A DNA stretch of 47,890 nt. Origin: Methanobacteriota archaeon (lineage in GTDB: Archaea; Methanobacteriota; Methanobacteria; Methanobacteriales; Methanobacteriaceae). The position numbers and the translations under genes are program-made. Of this stretch, positions 8,377 through 16,601 are shown in pieces. The first letter of the stretch is position 1, and each line of letters begins with the position of its first letter. The DNA is taken from positions 1 through 47,890 of the forward strand of contig JAEZRD010000007.1 of NCBI GenBank assembly GCA_023440975.1, written 5' to 3'. Below the pieces are notes generated by a model. The model was not told the origin of the DNA and made no database searches. It saw nothing but the letters and a program-made list of their open reading frames with translations.

Positions 8377-8418
8377 CAGTCCTCTCTCTCTTAAAATAAT
8401 TTTAAAAAAATAAAAAAA

Positions 8419-8901
8419 TTAAGCATACATATTATCATTATGATGCTCAATAATATTAGGGTTCTCACCAAAAGTACGATCTAACATCCATATACATTGT
8501 AATTTACCTTTAAATACCTTTTTTATAGACATCATTAAACTATTTTTAGTTAATCCATCTTCATATATTTCATCAGTAATTACAAATCTTTGTAATTCAT
8601 CATTTGGATGTGCTAATTCAAAATCTAATAAAAAATTATTTAAAGTAAAACGAATATCCCAAATAAAATTTTGTTTTACCTTTTTTTTAGCATTTTTAAT
8701 TAAATCAATTTGATTAGGATCTATTTCAGTTGCACATCCAATTAAAATCATATCATTTTTACCTAAAGGTTGGATTAAATCCATAACATGGTTTTCAGGA
8801 TAATTTACAACAAAATGAAAATTTGAATTATTATCTGGTATTTCATTTTTAAACATACCCTCATCAACTAACCATTTTTGGATTATATTTTTATCAATCA
8901 T
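8419..8901 (-). CDS. DUF2299-like archaeal protein
   Basis: A 160-aa soluble protein of unknown function that resembles the archaeal DUF2299 family: an N-terminal IQKWLVDEGM segment, a central strand-rich part (FHFVVNYP; MILIGCATEI) and a C-terminal helix ending in a His-containing tail. No catalytic motif is evident. AAGGAG lies 12 bases before the ATG. It borders the origin on the side opposite cdc6 and is transcribed towards it. Family assignment is from recall of the sequence pattern, so moderately sure. Confidence 0.6.
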   Translation of the reverse strand: MIDKNIIQKWLVDEGMFKNEIPDNNSNFHFVVNYPENHVMDLIQPLGKNDMILIGCATEIDPNQIDLIKNAKKKVKQNFIWDIRFTLNNFLLDFELAHPNDELQRFVITDEIYEDGLTKNSLMMSIKKVFKGKLQCIWMLDRTFGENPNIIEHHNDNMYA

Positions 8902-8959
8902 TTTTTAATAAATCTCCTTAATTTATTTTTTATTAATAAATTTATTTAATTAATAAATA

Positions 8960-8996
8960 AAGTAATATATATCTATTTATAAAATATAATATAATG
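8960..8996 (+). promoter_or_regulatory. Possible promoter of a leaderless cbiB transcript
   Basis: AATATATA at 8964-8971 is centred about 26 bases before the cbiB ATG at 8994, and no ribosome binding site is present between. This spacing would put the transcription start at or next to the start codon. Confidence 0.3.
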
Positions 8997-10157
8997 ATTA
9001 ATGATTTTATTCAATTTATTTTCAATAATTTTAATATATATTTAATTTTACTACTTATTTTAAGTATCTTATTAGACTTAATGATAGGAGAATTACCAAA
9101 TAAAATTCATCCAGTAGTAATTATTGGTAAAACTATTGATAAACTTTCAAAACCATTACTTAAAATTAAAAATAAGTTCTCAGGCATATTCTTAACAATA
9201 ACTACATTATTAATTAATATTATATTACAAACTATAATTTATTCCTTAATAATATTTATTAGTTTATTTTTAAACTTGTTTTTATCAATATTTTTTAATA
9301 TATTATTATATAATTATTTAATATTAAATTATTATATTATTTTTAAATTTAGTATATTTGGTATTTTAATATCAATTTTATTATCTGGAATGTTTTCTAT
9401 AAACCTTCTAATTAGCTCTTCATTAAATGTTAAAGAAGATATGAATAAAGGATTAGATCAAGCTAGAAATTCTATTTCAATGTTAGTTAGTAGAGATACA
9501 AGTAATTTAAGTGAAGAACCAATTATATCTGCAACTATTGAATCTATGACAGAAAACATAACAGATTCTTATGTATCTTATGTATTTTATTTTTTATTGT
9601 TTGGTTTAATTGGTATTTATTTAGGATTAAGTTACTATTATGTGATATTTTTAGCTTTAATTGGAACAATAATATATAGAACCATCAATACTTTAGACGC
9701 TATGGTAGGATATAAAAATCAAAAATTATCTAACATTGGTTGGTTTCCAGCACATTTGGACGATATTTTAAATTATATTCCTTCCAGATTTGCTGGATTA
9801 ATGGTAATATTATCAGCATATAATTTAAAAATGGATGGTAAAAATAGCTATAAAATTTTAAGAAGGGATGCTAGAAATTCTCCAAGTCCAAATTCAGGAT
9901 TTACAATGGCAGCTGTAGCAGGTGCTTTAAGAATACAATTAGAAAAGAAAGATACATATATAATGGGAGATAAAACACAAACATTAAATGTTGAAGATAT
10001 TGATAATGCAGTTAAATTAACAAAAAGAACAATTTTATTATCTACAATTTTTTTAATAATAATTTATTTAATATTAAACTTTATAATTATAAATCATATT
10101 GATTTTAGTTTTTTAAATTTTACAAATGTATTTAATTTTTTTAAATCTCTATTATAA
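8994..10157 (+). CDS. cbiB: Adenosylcobinamide-phosphate synthase
   Basis: Membrane enzyme that attaches the aminopropanol (phosphate) arm to adenosylcobyric acid in corrinoid synthesis. The family start LDLMIGELPNKIHPVVIIGK is at about residues 28-47. Conserved blocks follow: SMLVSRDTSNLSEEPIISA, ATIESMTENITDSYVS, TLDAMVGYKNQKLSNIGWFP and ARNSPSPNSGFTMAAVAGAL. About five membrane segments are predicted by eye. At 387 aa it is longer than the usual 300-330; the extra length is a hydrophobic stretch near residues 70-135. There is no ribosome binding site. It is followed 37 bp later by cbiG. Confidence 0.92.
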   Translation: MINDFIQFIFNNFNIYLILLLILSILLDLMIGELPNKIHPVVIIGKTIDKLSKPLLKIKNKFSGIFLTITTLLINIILQTIIYSLIIFISLFLNLFLSIFFNILLYNYLILNYYIIFKFSIFGILISILLSGMFSINLLISSSLNVKEDMNKGLDQARNSISMLVSRDTSNLSEEPIISATIESMTENITDSYVSYVFYFLLFGLIGIYLGLSYYYVIFLALIGTIIYRTINTLDAMVGYKNQKLSNIGWFPAHLDDILNYIPSRFAGLMVILSAYNLKMDGKNSYKILRRDARNSPSPNSGFTMAAVAGALRIQLEKKDTYIMGDKTQTLNVEDIDNAVKLTKRTILLSTIFLIIIYLILNFIIINHIDFSFLNFTNVFNFFKSLL

Positions 10158-10194
10158 AAATGATTAATATAATAAATATTTTAATGTGAAAAAA

Positions 10195-11196
10195 ATGAAA
10201 ATAGCTATACTATCTGTAACAAAAAAAGGACAATTATTATCTGAATATTTACGAAGTATATTAATTAAAGATTCTTTAATAATTAAAACAGATTTATATC
10301 ACAAAAATGTGAAAAGCACAATTAATAATATATTTAATGATTATGATGCAATTATTGGAATAATGTCAACTGGTATATTAATACGATCAATTGCTAATAA
10401 TATAAAATCTAAAAGTTCAGATCCTGCTGTATTATCTATTGATGAAAAAGGCGAATTTGTTATTAGTTTATTATCTGGTCATTTAGGAGGAGCTAATAAT
10501 CTTACCCTTAAAATTTCTAAAATTATTAATGCAACTCCCGTGATAACTACAGCAACAGACGTTAATAATAAATTAGCTGTTGATACATTAGCAAATAAAT
10601 TTTATTGGAGAATTAATAATATTAAAGATATAAAAATTTTTAATTCTGCAATTTTAAATGAAGAAGAAATTCAATTATTTGTTAATTTAAAGCAAAAAAA
10701 ATATTTAAAAAATTTTTTAAAAAATAATAATGAAATAAAATTAATAGTAAATAATAATGATAATAAAGAGATTATAGTTAAATATGGAAATAATCAAATG
10801 AGAATAATCTCACAAAAAATGGTTATAGGTATTGGAGCTAAAAAAAATATATCTAAAGAAAAAGTCATGCATGCAGTTAAAAATGCTTGTAATCAATTAA
10901 ATATAAATATAAATAGAATAGATTCATTAGCTACAGCAGATATTAAACAAAATGAAAAAGGTATTATTCAAACTTCTAAAGAATTAAATTTACCATTAAA
11001 TATTATTAAAACACTTGATATTAAAAATTTTAAATGTGATGATTGTACTAAATCTAAATTTGTTGAAAAGACAATAGGAGCTTATGGTGTTTGTGAACCT
11101 TCTGCATTATTAACAATTGGTAATAATGCAAAACTTATCTATAAAAAAACAGCTTTTAATGGTGTTACTATAGCTATCGCTATAAGTCAAAATTAA
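10195..11196 (+). CDS. cbiG: Cobalt-precorrin-5A hydrolase
   Basis: Opens the lactone of cobalt-precorrin-5A, releasing acetaldehyde, in the anaerobic corrin pathway. The N-terminal domain contains IIGIMSTGILIRSIANN and ISLLSGHLGGANNLT (about residues 55-105). The C-terminal domain begins with VIGIGAKKNISKEKVMHAV (near residue 210) and contains GAYGVCEPSALL. I take ATG 10195 (MKIAILSVTKKG) with TGTGA upstream; a GTG at 10186 would add three residues. It probably shares a transcript with cbiB. Confidence 0.92.
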   Translation: MKIAILSVTKKGQLLSEYLRSILIKDSLIIKTDLYHKNVKSTINNIFNDYDAIIGIMSTGILIRSIANNIKSKSSDPAVLSIDEKGEFVISLLSGHLGGANNLTLKISKIINATPVITTATDVNNKLAVDTLANKFYWRINNIKDIKIFNSAILNEEEIQLFVNLKQKKYLKNFLKNNNEIKLIVNNNDNKEIIVKYGNNQMRIISQKMVIGIGAKKNISKEKVMHAVKNACNQLNININRIDSLATADIKQNEKGIIQTSKELNLPLNIIKTLDIKNFKCDDCTKSKFVEKTIGAYGVCEPSALLTIGNNAKLIYKKTAFNGVTIAIAISQN

Positions 11197-11231
11197 ATAA
11201 AAAAAAATAAGAAGATTAAAAATAAAAAAAT

Positions 11232-11492
11232 TTAAGATTTTACAGTTTCTAATTTACTTAAAATTTCCCAAATTAATGTTCTAGCATGAACTGGAATGTT
11301 AGGATCATTACTTATTTCATCTAATATGATTATAACAGCACTTGCTCTAACAGTTGGATCATCCTTATCATTTGCTAATATATTGTTAGATTCATCTGCA
11401 GCTCTTCTAATATTACGTGGAACTGTAGGATTATCCATTATATGTTTTAATATTTCTGAAACTTCATCAAAAGTTTCTTGATTATCACTCAT
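11232..11492 (-). CDS. UPF0147 family protein
   Basis: A small, acidic, all-helical archaeal protein of 86 aa with the family signature MDNPTVPRNIRRAADESNN and the repeated-looking NDPNIPVHARTLIW. UPF0147 proteins are conserved across euryarchaea without a known function. A strong GGAGG lies seven bases before the ATG. It converges with cbiG, leaving 35 bp of A/T-rich DNA between the stops. Confidence 0.88.
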   Translation of the reverse strand: MSDNQETFDEVSEILKHIMDNPTVPRNIRRAADESNNILANDKDDPTVRASAVIIILDEISNDPNIPVHARTLIWEILSKLETVKS

Positions 11493-11606
11493 ACTCTTTC
11501 CTCCAATATAACTTTGTATAAAAATAGTAATAATATAAATTTATAATTATAATTAGATATTACATTTATAAACTATATAATAGTTACTAAAAAAAAATAG
11601 TTTTAT

Positions 11607-12179
11607 TTAAAGATTTAAAGTATTTGTAATAAATTGAGTTTTAGATATTTCCTCTACAAAATCTGCAAGAGAGAAAGCTTCTTCTAAACTTTCACCTGTA
11701 CTAATCACGCCATGATTTTTTAAGATTAAAACATCCTCATTTTTAATACCATTAGCAGCTTTTATAGCTAATTTTTTAGTTCCAGGTTTTTCATACTCTA
11801 TTTCGGCTAAATAAGGATTATTTATTTTTCCAAAACCTTCTAACCGTTTAATTTTCTTATTTGAAAAAGCAAAACCTGTAGCAAAAGGAGAATGAGTATG
11901 AACAATAGCATTAATTTTTTCTTTTTGTTTATAAATTTCTAAATGCATAAAAACTTCTGAAGAAGGTTTTCCTTTAGATAAAATATCACCATCTAAGTTA
12001 ACAATAACAATATCCTCAATTTTTAAGTTACTTAAAGATTTTAAAGTTGGAGTTATAGCAACTACATCTTTATCATTATCTTTAAATTTAATACTAACAT
12101 TACCTGCTTTACCAGTTACTAAATGTCTTTCAAACAGTTTATTTGAAATTTTAACAATGGATTTAATTTCTTCTTCCAT
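11607..12179 (-). CDS. fucA: Class II aldolase, fuculose-1-phosphate aldolase type
   Basis: A 190-aa zinc aldolase of the class II aldolase/adducin family. Visible motifs are GKAGNVSIKF (about residues 23-32), PSSEVFMHLEIY, the metal ligands in HTHSPFATGFA (about 94-104) and the third ligand in KNHGVISTG (about 153-161). Archaeal relatives cleave fuculose-1-phosphate and have been linked to lactaldehyde supply for coenzyme F420 side-chain synthesis. GAGGA sits eight bases before the ATG. It follows the polymerase D small subunit gene by 26 bp on the same strand and is probably co-transcribed. Confidence 0.8.
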   Translation of the reverse strand: MEEEIKSIVKISNKLFERHLVTGKAGNVSIKFKDNDKDVVAITPTLKSLSNLKIEDIVIVNLDGDILSKGKPSSEVFMHLEIYKQKEKINAIVHTHSPFATGFAFSNKKIKRLEGFGKINNPYLAEIEYEKPGTKKLAIKAANGIKNEDVLILKNHGVISTGESLEEAFSLADFVEEISKTQFITNTLNL

Positions 12180-12205
12180 ATTTATATCCTCTAATAAAAA
12201 AATAT

Positions 12206-13936
12206 TTAATCAATGAATTTTAGTTGTTTATATTCCCCATTATCAAGAATCGGTACTTGAGCCGGTGTGGGAACAATATTATATATTTTTTGAAATTCAG
12301 TTTGAGTTTGAAAAGTTCCTGAATTAATCAAATGAATTCCTTTATAATTTTTATATGTATTAATATGAACATGTCCTGTATGTAAAACATTAGGAACTTC
12401 ATCAATTACTAAATGATCTTCTAATTCTGATGCTAGTGGTGTTCTTCCACCATAAATTGGTGCTAAATGTCGTATGTTTAATAATTCTTCCATGATTAGA
12501 TCATTTCTTTGATGGGAATAATCTTTAACTCCAATTGCAAAATCATCTATTCCTCTACCATGATACATTAATACTTTTGTACCATCTAAATTCATATAAC
12601 CCGGATTACTAATAAATTCAACATTATTTAATTTATATAATGATTTTGCATATTTTTCAGGAACAGCAGGTTGTGGTTCAGCTAATCTAGATGCATCGTG
12701 ATTTCCAGGACCTATAATTATTTTAATGTCACTTCTTACATCACCTAAAAATCTTGCAGCTTCATCATATTGTTCTGTGATATCTTTAATAGCTAATTCC
12801 TTTTCTTGATTTGGATAAACACCTATACCATCAACAATATCCCCATCTACTATCATATATTTAACATTATTAGCTATTTCCCTTTGTTCTTCATTACCAT
12901 AATCACCATTAATCCATTTAATAAATCTAGCATATGCATCTTCAAGGAAAGTTATACTTCCAATATGTATATCTGAAGTAAAAACAATTCCACATTTTGA
13001 ATTAACTTTTGGCATTCTTGGAACTCCAGGAAAAGTTATATTATTACCTATAGCTAAGTCACCACGTTTATCAGCACTTACACCTACTACTTCATCCGGA
13101 ATTAATTTTTCAGATTGATTAAAGACATTTTCATTTTTATTACTAAATAAAACTGGAATACTTCCAGTATCATCTTCAAACTCTACTAAATTATGACCGT
13201 TTTTTGTGGTTCTAATTTCTTTTACCATTAATATTAAATTTAAATCAGTTTGACCTTCACTTAATTCCCCTATTTTTTGGTGAGTTTTCATTTCAGGATG
13301 TTTTTCTAAAATATTACTAATTTTTTCATATCTACTATTAAAATAAGTTATTAAATTACCAATTTCACCACTAGTGTAAGATTGATTAGTAGTATCTTTT
13401 AAAATTTTAAAATTATCATAATTAACATCTGATTTAGTTAAATTACGCTTAAATTCATTACTAACTTCTTCATCATTTACTTTAATTAAATTTTTATTAC
13501 TAATTTCGTTGTTTATGGAATCAAGATTTTCTTTTTTGTTTGAAAAATTGTCTTTGTTTGTTGTTGGTTTATTTTTAGCTATTTCTGTGTTTGTTTTATT
13601 GTCTTTGTTTGTTGTTGGTTTATTTTTAGCTATTTCTGTGTTTATTTCATCGTTAGTAACTAAATTTTCATTTTTTTCGTCTGAAAAATTATCTAATGAT
13701 TTGTATTTAGGATTTTCTATTTTATTTGATTTTAAACCTAATTCTTTTAAATAATAATCAACAATAGATTCACTTACTGAAACTAAATCATCTTTAGAAT
13801 GATTTTTACTCTTTAATTTTAATATAAGAGCTGAACTAAAATCAATAGGATCTTCAGTACTTAAAATTTTATTATATGCATTAGGGGATAAATTGATTCC
13901 TTTTTTAGCAAATTTTTGAATTATTTCATTAGTCAT
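12206..13936 (-). CDS. polB: DNA polymerase D small subunit (DP1)
   Basis: Small subunit of the euryarchaeal family D replicative polymerase, carrying the calcineurin-like 3'-5' exonuclease. The order is an N-terminal helical region (1-65), a low-complexity Asn/Lys/Thr-rich linker (about 75-170), an OB fold (about 205-310) and the phosphoesterase domain. Metal-binding motifs are FTSDIHIG, DGDIVDG, GPGNHD and HTGHVHIN. The length of 576 aa is at the upper end because of the linker, which contains a perfect 51-bp-period duplication. AAAGAGA precedes the ATG. It lies some 4 kb from the predicted origin. Confidence 0.93.
   Translation of the reverse strand: MTNEIIQKFAKKGINLSPNAYNKILSTEDPIDFSSALILKLKSKNHSKDDLVSVSESIVDYYLKELGLKSNKIENPKYKSLDNFSDEKNENLVTNDEINTEIAKNKPTTNKDNKTNTEIAKNKPTTNKDNFSNKKENLDSINNEISNKNLIKVNDEEVSNEFKRNLTKSDVNYDNFKILKDTTNQSYTSGEIGNLITYFNSRYEKISNILEKHPEMKTHQKIGELSEGQTDLNLILMVKEIRTTKNGHNLVEFEDDTGSIPVLFSNKNENVFNQSEKLIPDEVVGVSADKRGDLAIGNNITFPGVPRMPKVNSKCGIVFTSDIHIGSITFLEDAYARFIKWINGDYGNEEQREIANNVKYMIVDGDIVDGIGVYPNQEKELAIKDITEQYDEAARFLGDVRSDIKIIIGPGNHDASRLAEPQPAVPEKYAKSLYKLNNVEFISNPGYMNLDGTKVLMYHGRGIDDFAIGVKDYSHQRNDLIMEELLNIRHLAPIYGGRTPLASELEDHLVIDEVPNVLHTGHVHINTYKNYKGIHLINSGTFQTQTEFQKIYNIVPTPAQVPILDNGEYKQLKFID
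13547..13643. repeat. 51-bp tandem duplication inside DP1
   Basis: Two copies of a 46-bp identical sequence start at 13547 and 13598, a period of 51 bp (17 codons), so the frame is kept. They encode TEIAKNKPTTNKDN twice, at about residues 98-130, in the linker between the N-terminal and OB domains. Exact identity suggests recent slippage. Confidence 0.85.
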
Positions 13937-14222
13937 AAAAATCTCTTTAATAATATTTTATAAATTTTCTTATTATACTATCTTATATACTAGTTTAAAT
14001 CATGTTTAATTCTGTTTTTTAGTTTTAAAAGCTTTTATATAAAAAAAATTCTTAAGTATTTCTTACTATTGGTATCTTTTTTTTCATTAATAAAAATATC
14101 AATATTAAATTAAATTAATAGTTAATTTTATTAAATACACCAACATATACTTAATTATTATATTTATCTAAAAAAAATTTTTTTAGTTATTATTTTTAAA
14201 TAAAGGAAAACATTGTGATAAA

Positions 14223-14741
14223 ATGGCAAAACCACTAAGAATTTTATTAATAATACTACTTTTCATTGGTTTTTTTGAAATAGGATTATTTAGCTCATAT
14301 ACAATTGTAACATCTGAAGCTCCAGATGTTCAAGGTTTAATAGATTTACAAGTAAATACTATTACAGGATTTATTAATCCACAAAGTATTAATAATATTG
14401 TTATTAAGAGTCCAACTTCTATAAATATAACTAATAGAGTAGATACGGCAATGGCTATTGCTCAAATTGCTAATATAGATGGTGCTAGTGTTCCAAACAT
14501 GACTGCAACTACTCAACAAAGTACAGATAGTAATGGATTAATTAATATTACAATAACTACTGTAGGTTATGCAGCACCAAATTCAACAGCCAATCAAACT
14601 GTAATAAGTACTACACCAGCTTATAAATTAACTGCCACAGCACAAGCTAATGCTACTAGTAAAGGTGTTGTAGTTGATACAAGTACAATTAAAGTAACTA
14701 GTGTATTGAAATTGTATGAAAATGGAACTGTTGCTAATTAA
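14223..14741 (+). CDS. Small secreted or membrane-anchored protein, unknown function
   Basis: 172 aa with one N-terminal hydrophobic segment (about residues 5-27) acting as signal or anchor. The rest is Asn/Thr/Ser/Ala-rich and probably outside the cell. I count seven N-glycosylation sequons (NIT, NMT, NIT, NST, NQT, NAT, NGT) in about 150 residues, a density typical of archaeal surface proteins. GTGAT lies just before the ATG (three-base gap), a good ribosome binding site. It precedes cobJ by 22 bp and may be co-transcribed, although no functional link is evident. No known family recognised. Confidence 0.75.
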   Translation: MAKPLRILLIILLFIGFFEIGLFSSYTIVTSEAPDVQGLIDLQVNTITGFINPQSINNIVIKSPTSINITNRVDTAMAIAQIANIDGASVPNMTATTQQSTDSNGLINITITTVGYAAPNSTANQTVISTTPAYKLTATAQANATSKGVVVDTSTIKVTSVLKLYENGTVAN

Positions 14742-14763
14742 TTTTAATATCTGAGGAGTTAAG

Positions 14764-15825
14764 ATGTTAAACATAATTGGTATAGGTCCAAGTAAAGGTA
14801 ACATTACATTAGATGCATTAAAAGCATTAGATGATTCAGATATTATTATTGGTTATAAAAAATACATAGATTCAATATCTGATATTATTGAAGGTAAAGA
14901 AGTAATAAAAAAAGGTATGGGTGATGAAGTAGCTAGAGGAGAATTAGCTATTTCTAAGAGTTTAGAAGGAAATAATGTAGCTATAATTAGTTCAGGAGAT
15001 CCTGGAGTTTATGGTATGGCAAATCTTATATTCCAATTGATTGGAAAATATGATGATGTTGATGTAAGAATTTATCCAGGAGTATCAGCTTTAAACTATT
15101 CAGCTGATCTTTTAGGTGCTCCGTTACATGATTTTGCGACTATTAGTTTAAGTAATTTATTAACTCCTTTATCTGAAATTAAAACAAAAATAGAGTATGC
15201 TGCTAAAGGAAATTTTATTATAGCAGTTTATAATCCAATAAGTAAATCTAGAAAAGAGCCATTTAGATTGTTTAAAAAGATTTTATTAGATATTAGAGGA
15301 CCAGAAACATTAGTCGGGATTGTAGATAGTTCATCTTATCCTTCTAAAACTACAATTGTTAATTTATCAGAATTAAATGAAGAGGATATAAACATGTTTT
15401 CATGTTTAATTGTTGGAAATAAATTAACTTACTTATCTGAAGGTTATATGGTAACTCCAAGAGGTTATGCTATAAAAAATGATATACATCCTGCTTCAAA
15501 AAATTTTTATGAGAAATTTTTTAATGGGGATACTCCTACAGGACCAAATTATGAATGTGAATATTACCCTTGTCATGTTTATGGTCAATATTGTGATTTT
15601 TGTTATTGTCCTTTCTATCCATGCGGAGATGGATCTACTGGTGGAAAATGGATTAAAGGCAAGGATATTTGGAGTTGTGAAGATTGCACATGGATTCATA
15701 GTAAAGATGCAATTGAGTGTATTAAAAAAGAATTTAATGAATTAGTTGAAAATGTCGAAGACTTAAATCATAATAAAAAGGATTTATTAAAACTTAGACG
15801 ACATTGTATTTTAAAAACTAAATAA
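14764..15825 (+). CDS. cobJ: Precorrin-3B C17-methyltransferase with C-terminal Cys-rich domain
   Basis: CobJ/CbiH-type SAM methyltransferase that contracts the corrin ring. The tetrapyrrole methylase domain covers about residues 1-240, with IGIGPSKGNITLDAL at the start, the SAM loop IISSGDPGVYGMA, and VRIYPGVSALNYSADLLGAP, NFIIAVYNP and TLVGIVDSSSYPS. It is followed by about 100 residues with a dense Cys cluster: CEYYPCHVYGQYCDFCYCPF, then CGDG and CEDC. This pattern resembles the archaeal 'cysteine-rich small domain' (probable metal binding). A strong GAGGAG precedes the ATG. Confidence 0.92.
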   Translation: MLNIIGIGPSKGNITLDALKALDDSDIIIGYKKYIDSISDIIEGKEVIKKGMGDEVARGELAISKSLEGNNVAIISSGDPGVYGMANLIFQLIGKYDDVDVRIYPGVSALNYSADLLGAPLHDFATISLSNLLTPLSEIKTKIEYAAKGNFIIAVYNPISKSRKEPFRLFKKILLDIRGPETLVGIVDSSSYPSKTTIVNLSELNEEDINMFSCLIVGNKLTYLSEGYMVTPRGYAIKNDIHPASKNFYEKFFNGDTPTGPNYECEYYPCHVYGQYCDFCYCPFYPCGDGSTGGKWIKGKDIWSCEDCTWIHSKDAIECIKKEFNELVENVEDLNHNKKDLLKLRRHCILKTK

Positions 15826-15867
15826 TCAAATTTATAATTTTATATTAATTAAAAGGTGGAATTTTTA

Positions 15868-16446
15868 ATGTCTAGTGTTAAAGATATATTAATTGAAATG
15901 AAAAATCTGTCGGAACTTATGGTAGATTTAGCTTATTCTTCTGTTCTTTTCCAAAATAAAGATGCAGCTGAAGAAGTTTTAAACTTAGAAGACAGAGTTA
16001 ATAGTTTAAATTATGAAATTAAAAAACAATCATTATTGGCTGCTCGATCAGTTGAAGATGCAGAAAAATTAACAGTTCTTCTTGAAGTTGCTGAAGCAGC
16101 TGAAACCATGGCTAATTCTGCTAAAGATTTAGCTGATATCTGTCTCAAAGGATTTGAACCACATCCTGTTTTTAAAATGGTAATGAAGGATTCTGAAACA
16201 AATATTTATCGTATTAAAGTTGAAAAAGGTTCAGATTTAATTAATGAATCTTTAGGTAATATATTATTATCTAATAGAACAGGAATGAGAGTAATATCTA
16301 TTAGACGTAATCAAACTTGGATATATGGTCCAGATAAAGATACAATAATATTAGAAGATGATATTTTAATAGTTAAAGGAACAGAAGCTGGTTTTGATAT
16401 TTTAACTAAATTAGCTAAAAATGAAGTAACATTAGATGATATATAA
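15868..16446 (+). CDS. PhoU-like and TrkA_C (RCK_C) domain protein
   Basis: 192 aa in two domains. Residues 1-95 are helical and PhoU-like (SELMVDLAYSSVLF...KKQSLLAARSVEDAEKL). Residues 105-190 form an RCK_C/TrkA_C ligand-binding domain (GMRVISIRRNQTWIYGPDKD, then EDDILIVKGTEAGFDIL). RCK_C domains sense ions or nucleotides and gate transporters. The start is the ATG at 15868 behind AGGTGG; a GTG at 15856 lies inside that site. The next gene is an MgtE-type transporter without its own regulatory domains, so this is probably its cytoplasmic regulator. Confidence 0.85.
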   Translation: MSSVKDILIEMKNLSELMVDLAYSSVLFQNKDAAEEVLNLEDRVNSLNYEIKKQSLLAARSVEDAEKLTVLLEVAEAAETMANSAKDLADICLKGFEPHPVFKMVMKDSETNIYRIKVEKGSDLINESLGNILLSNRTGMRVISIRRNQTWIYGPDKDTIILEDDILIVKGTEAGFDILTKLAKNEVTLDDI

Positions 16447-16493
16447 AAAATTATTAATTAAATTTACAATTTAAAAATTAAAGTAGTGATAAA

Positions 16494-16601
16494 ATGTATG
16501 TAGGTGATATGTGTGAAGAAAACAAATCCATTGATGATGATACGTCAATTAGGCTCCAAAATTACACAATCCACTGTATATTTTATCATTTTTTTATTTA
16601 A
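16494..16601 (+). CDS. Possible 35-codon leader frame overlapping the transporter start
   Basis: ATG 16494 has GTGAT immediately upstream, the same ribosome binding site arrangement as at 14223. It opens a 35-residue frame beginning MYVGDMCEENKSIDDD. The frame ends at 16601 inside the transporter gene in another reading frame. It may be a translated leader that sets transporter translation, the remnant of a frameshifted N-terminus, or chance. Confidence 0.25.
   Translation: MYVGDMCEENKSIDDDTSIRLQNYTIHCIFYHFFI

Larger units (their letters stand above)
7618..8418. other. Probable chromosomal replication origin (oriC)
   Basis: An 801-bp gene-free gap directly upstream of cdc6. It holds three exact copies of the 13-mer TTTCAAGTGTAAA, two variants TTTCAACTGTAA, one degenerate copy and one inverted degenerate copy, plus long stretches containing only A and T. 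The reverse complement of the 13-mer, TTTACACTTGAAA, is the origin repeat I recall for the related Methanothermobacter. Initiator gene, box array and AT-rich unwinding DNA together make an origin the best reading. No protein-coding frame of note is seen. Confidence 0.85.

Noticed and set aside
13509..13754. Open frame on the + strand across the DP1 linker
   Set aside because: It is antisense to the low-complexity linker and exists only because of the tandem duplication; no ribosome binding site.
14168..14186. A8/T7 palindrome CTAAAAAAAATTTTTTTAG as an operator
   Set aside because: Simple A-run next to T-run in very AT-rich DNA; it lies near a promoter, but nothing else supports a protein site.
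15479..15745. 88-codon + strand frame inside cobJ
   Set aside because: It overlaps the Cys-rich domain in another frame and lacks a start signal or recognisable protein.
16494..16601. Frameshift in the transporter gene
   Set aside because: The main frame has its own GGTGAT-supported start and a full two-repeat protein; the short frame is kept only as a possible leader.
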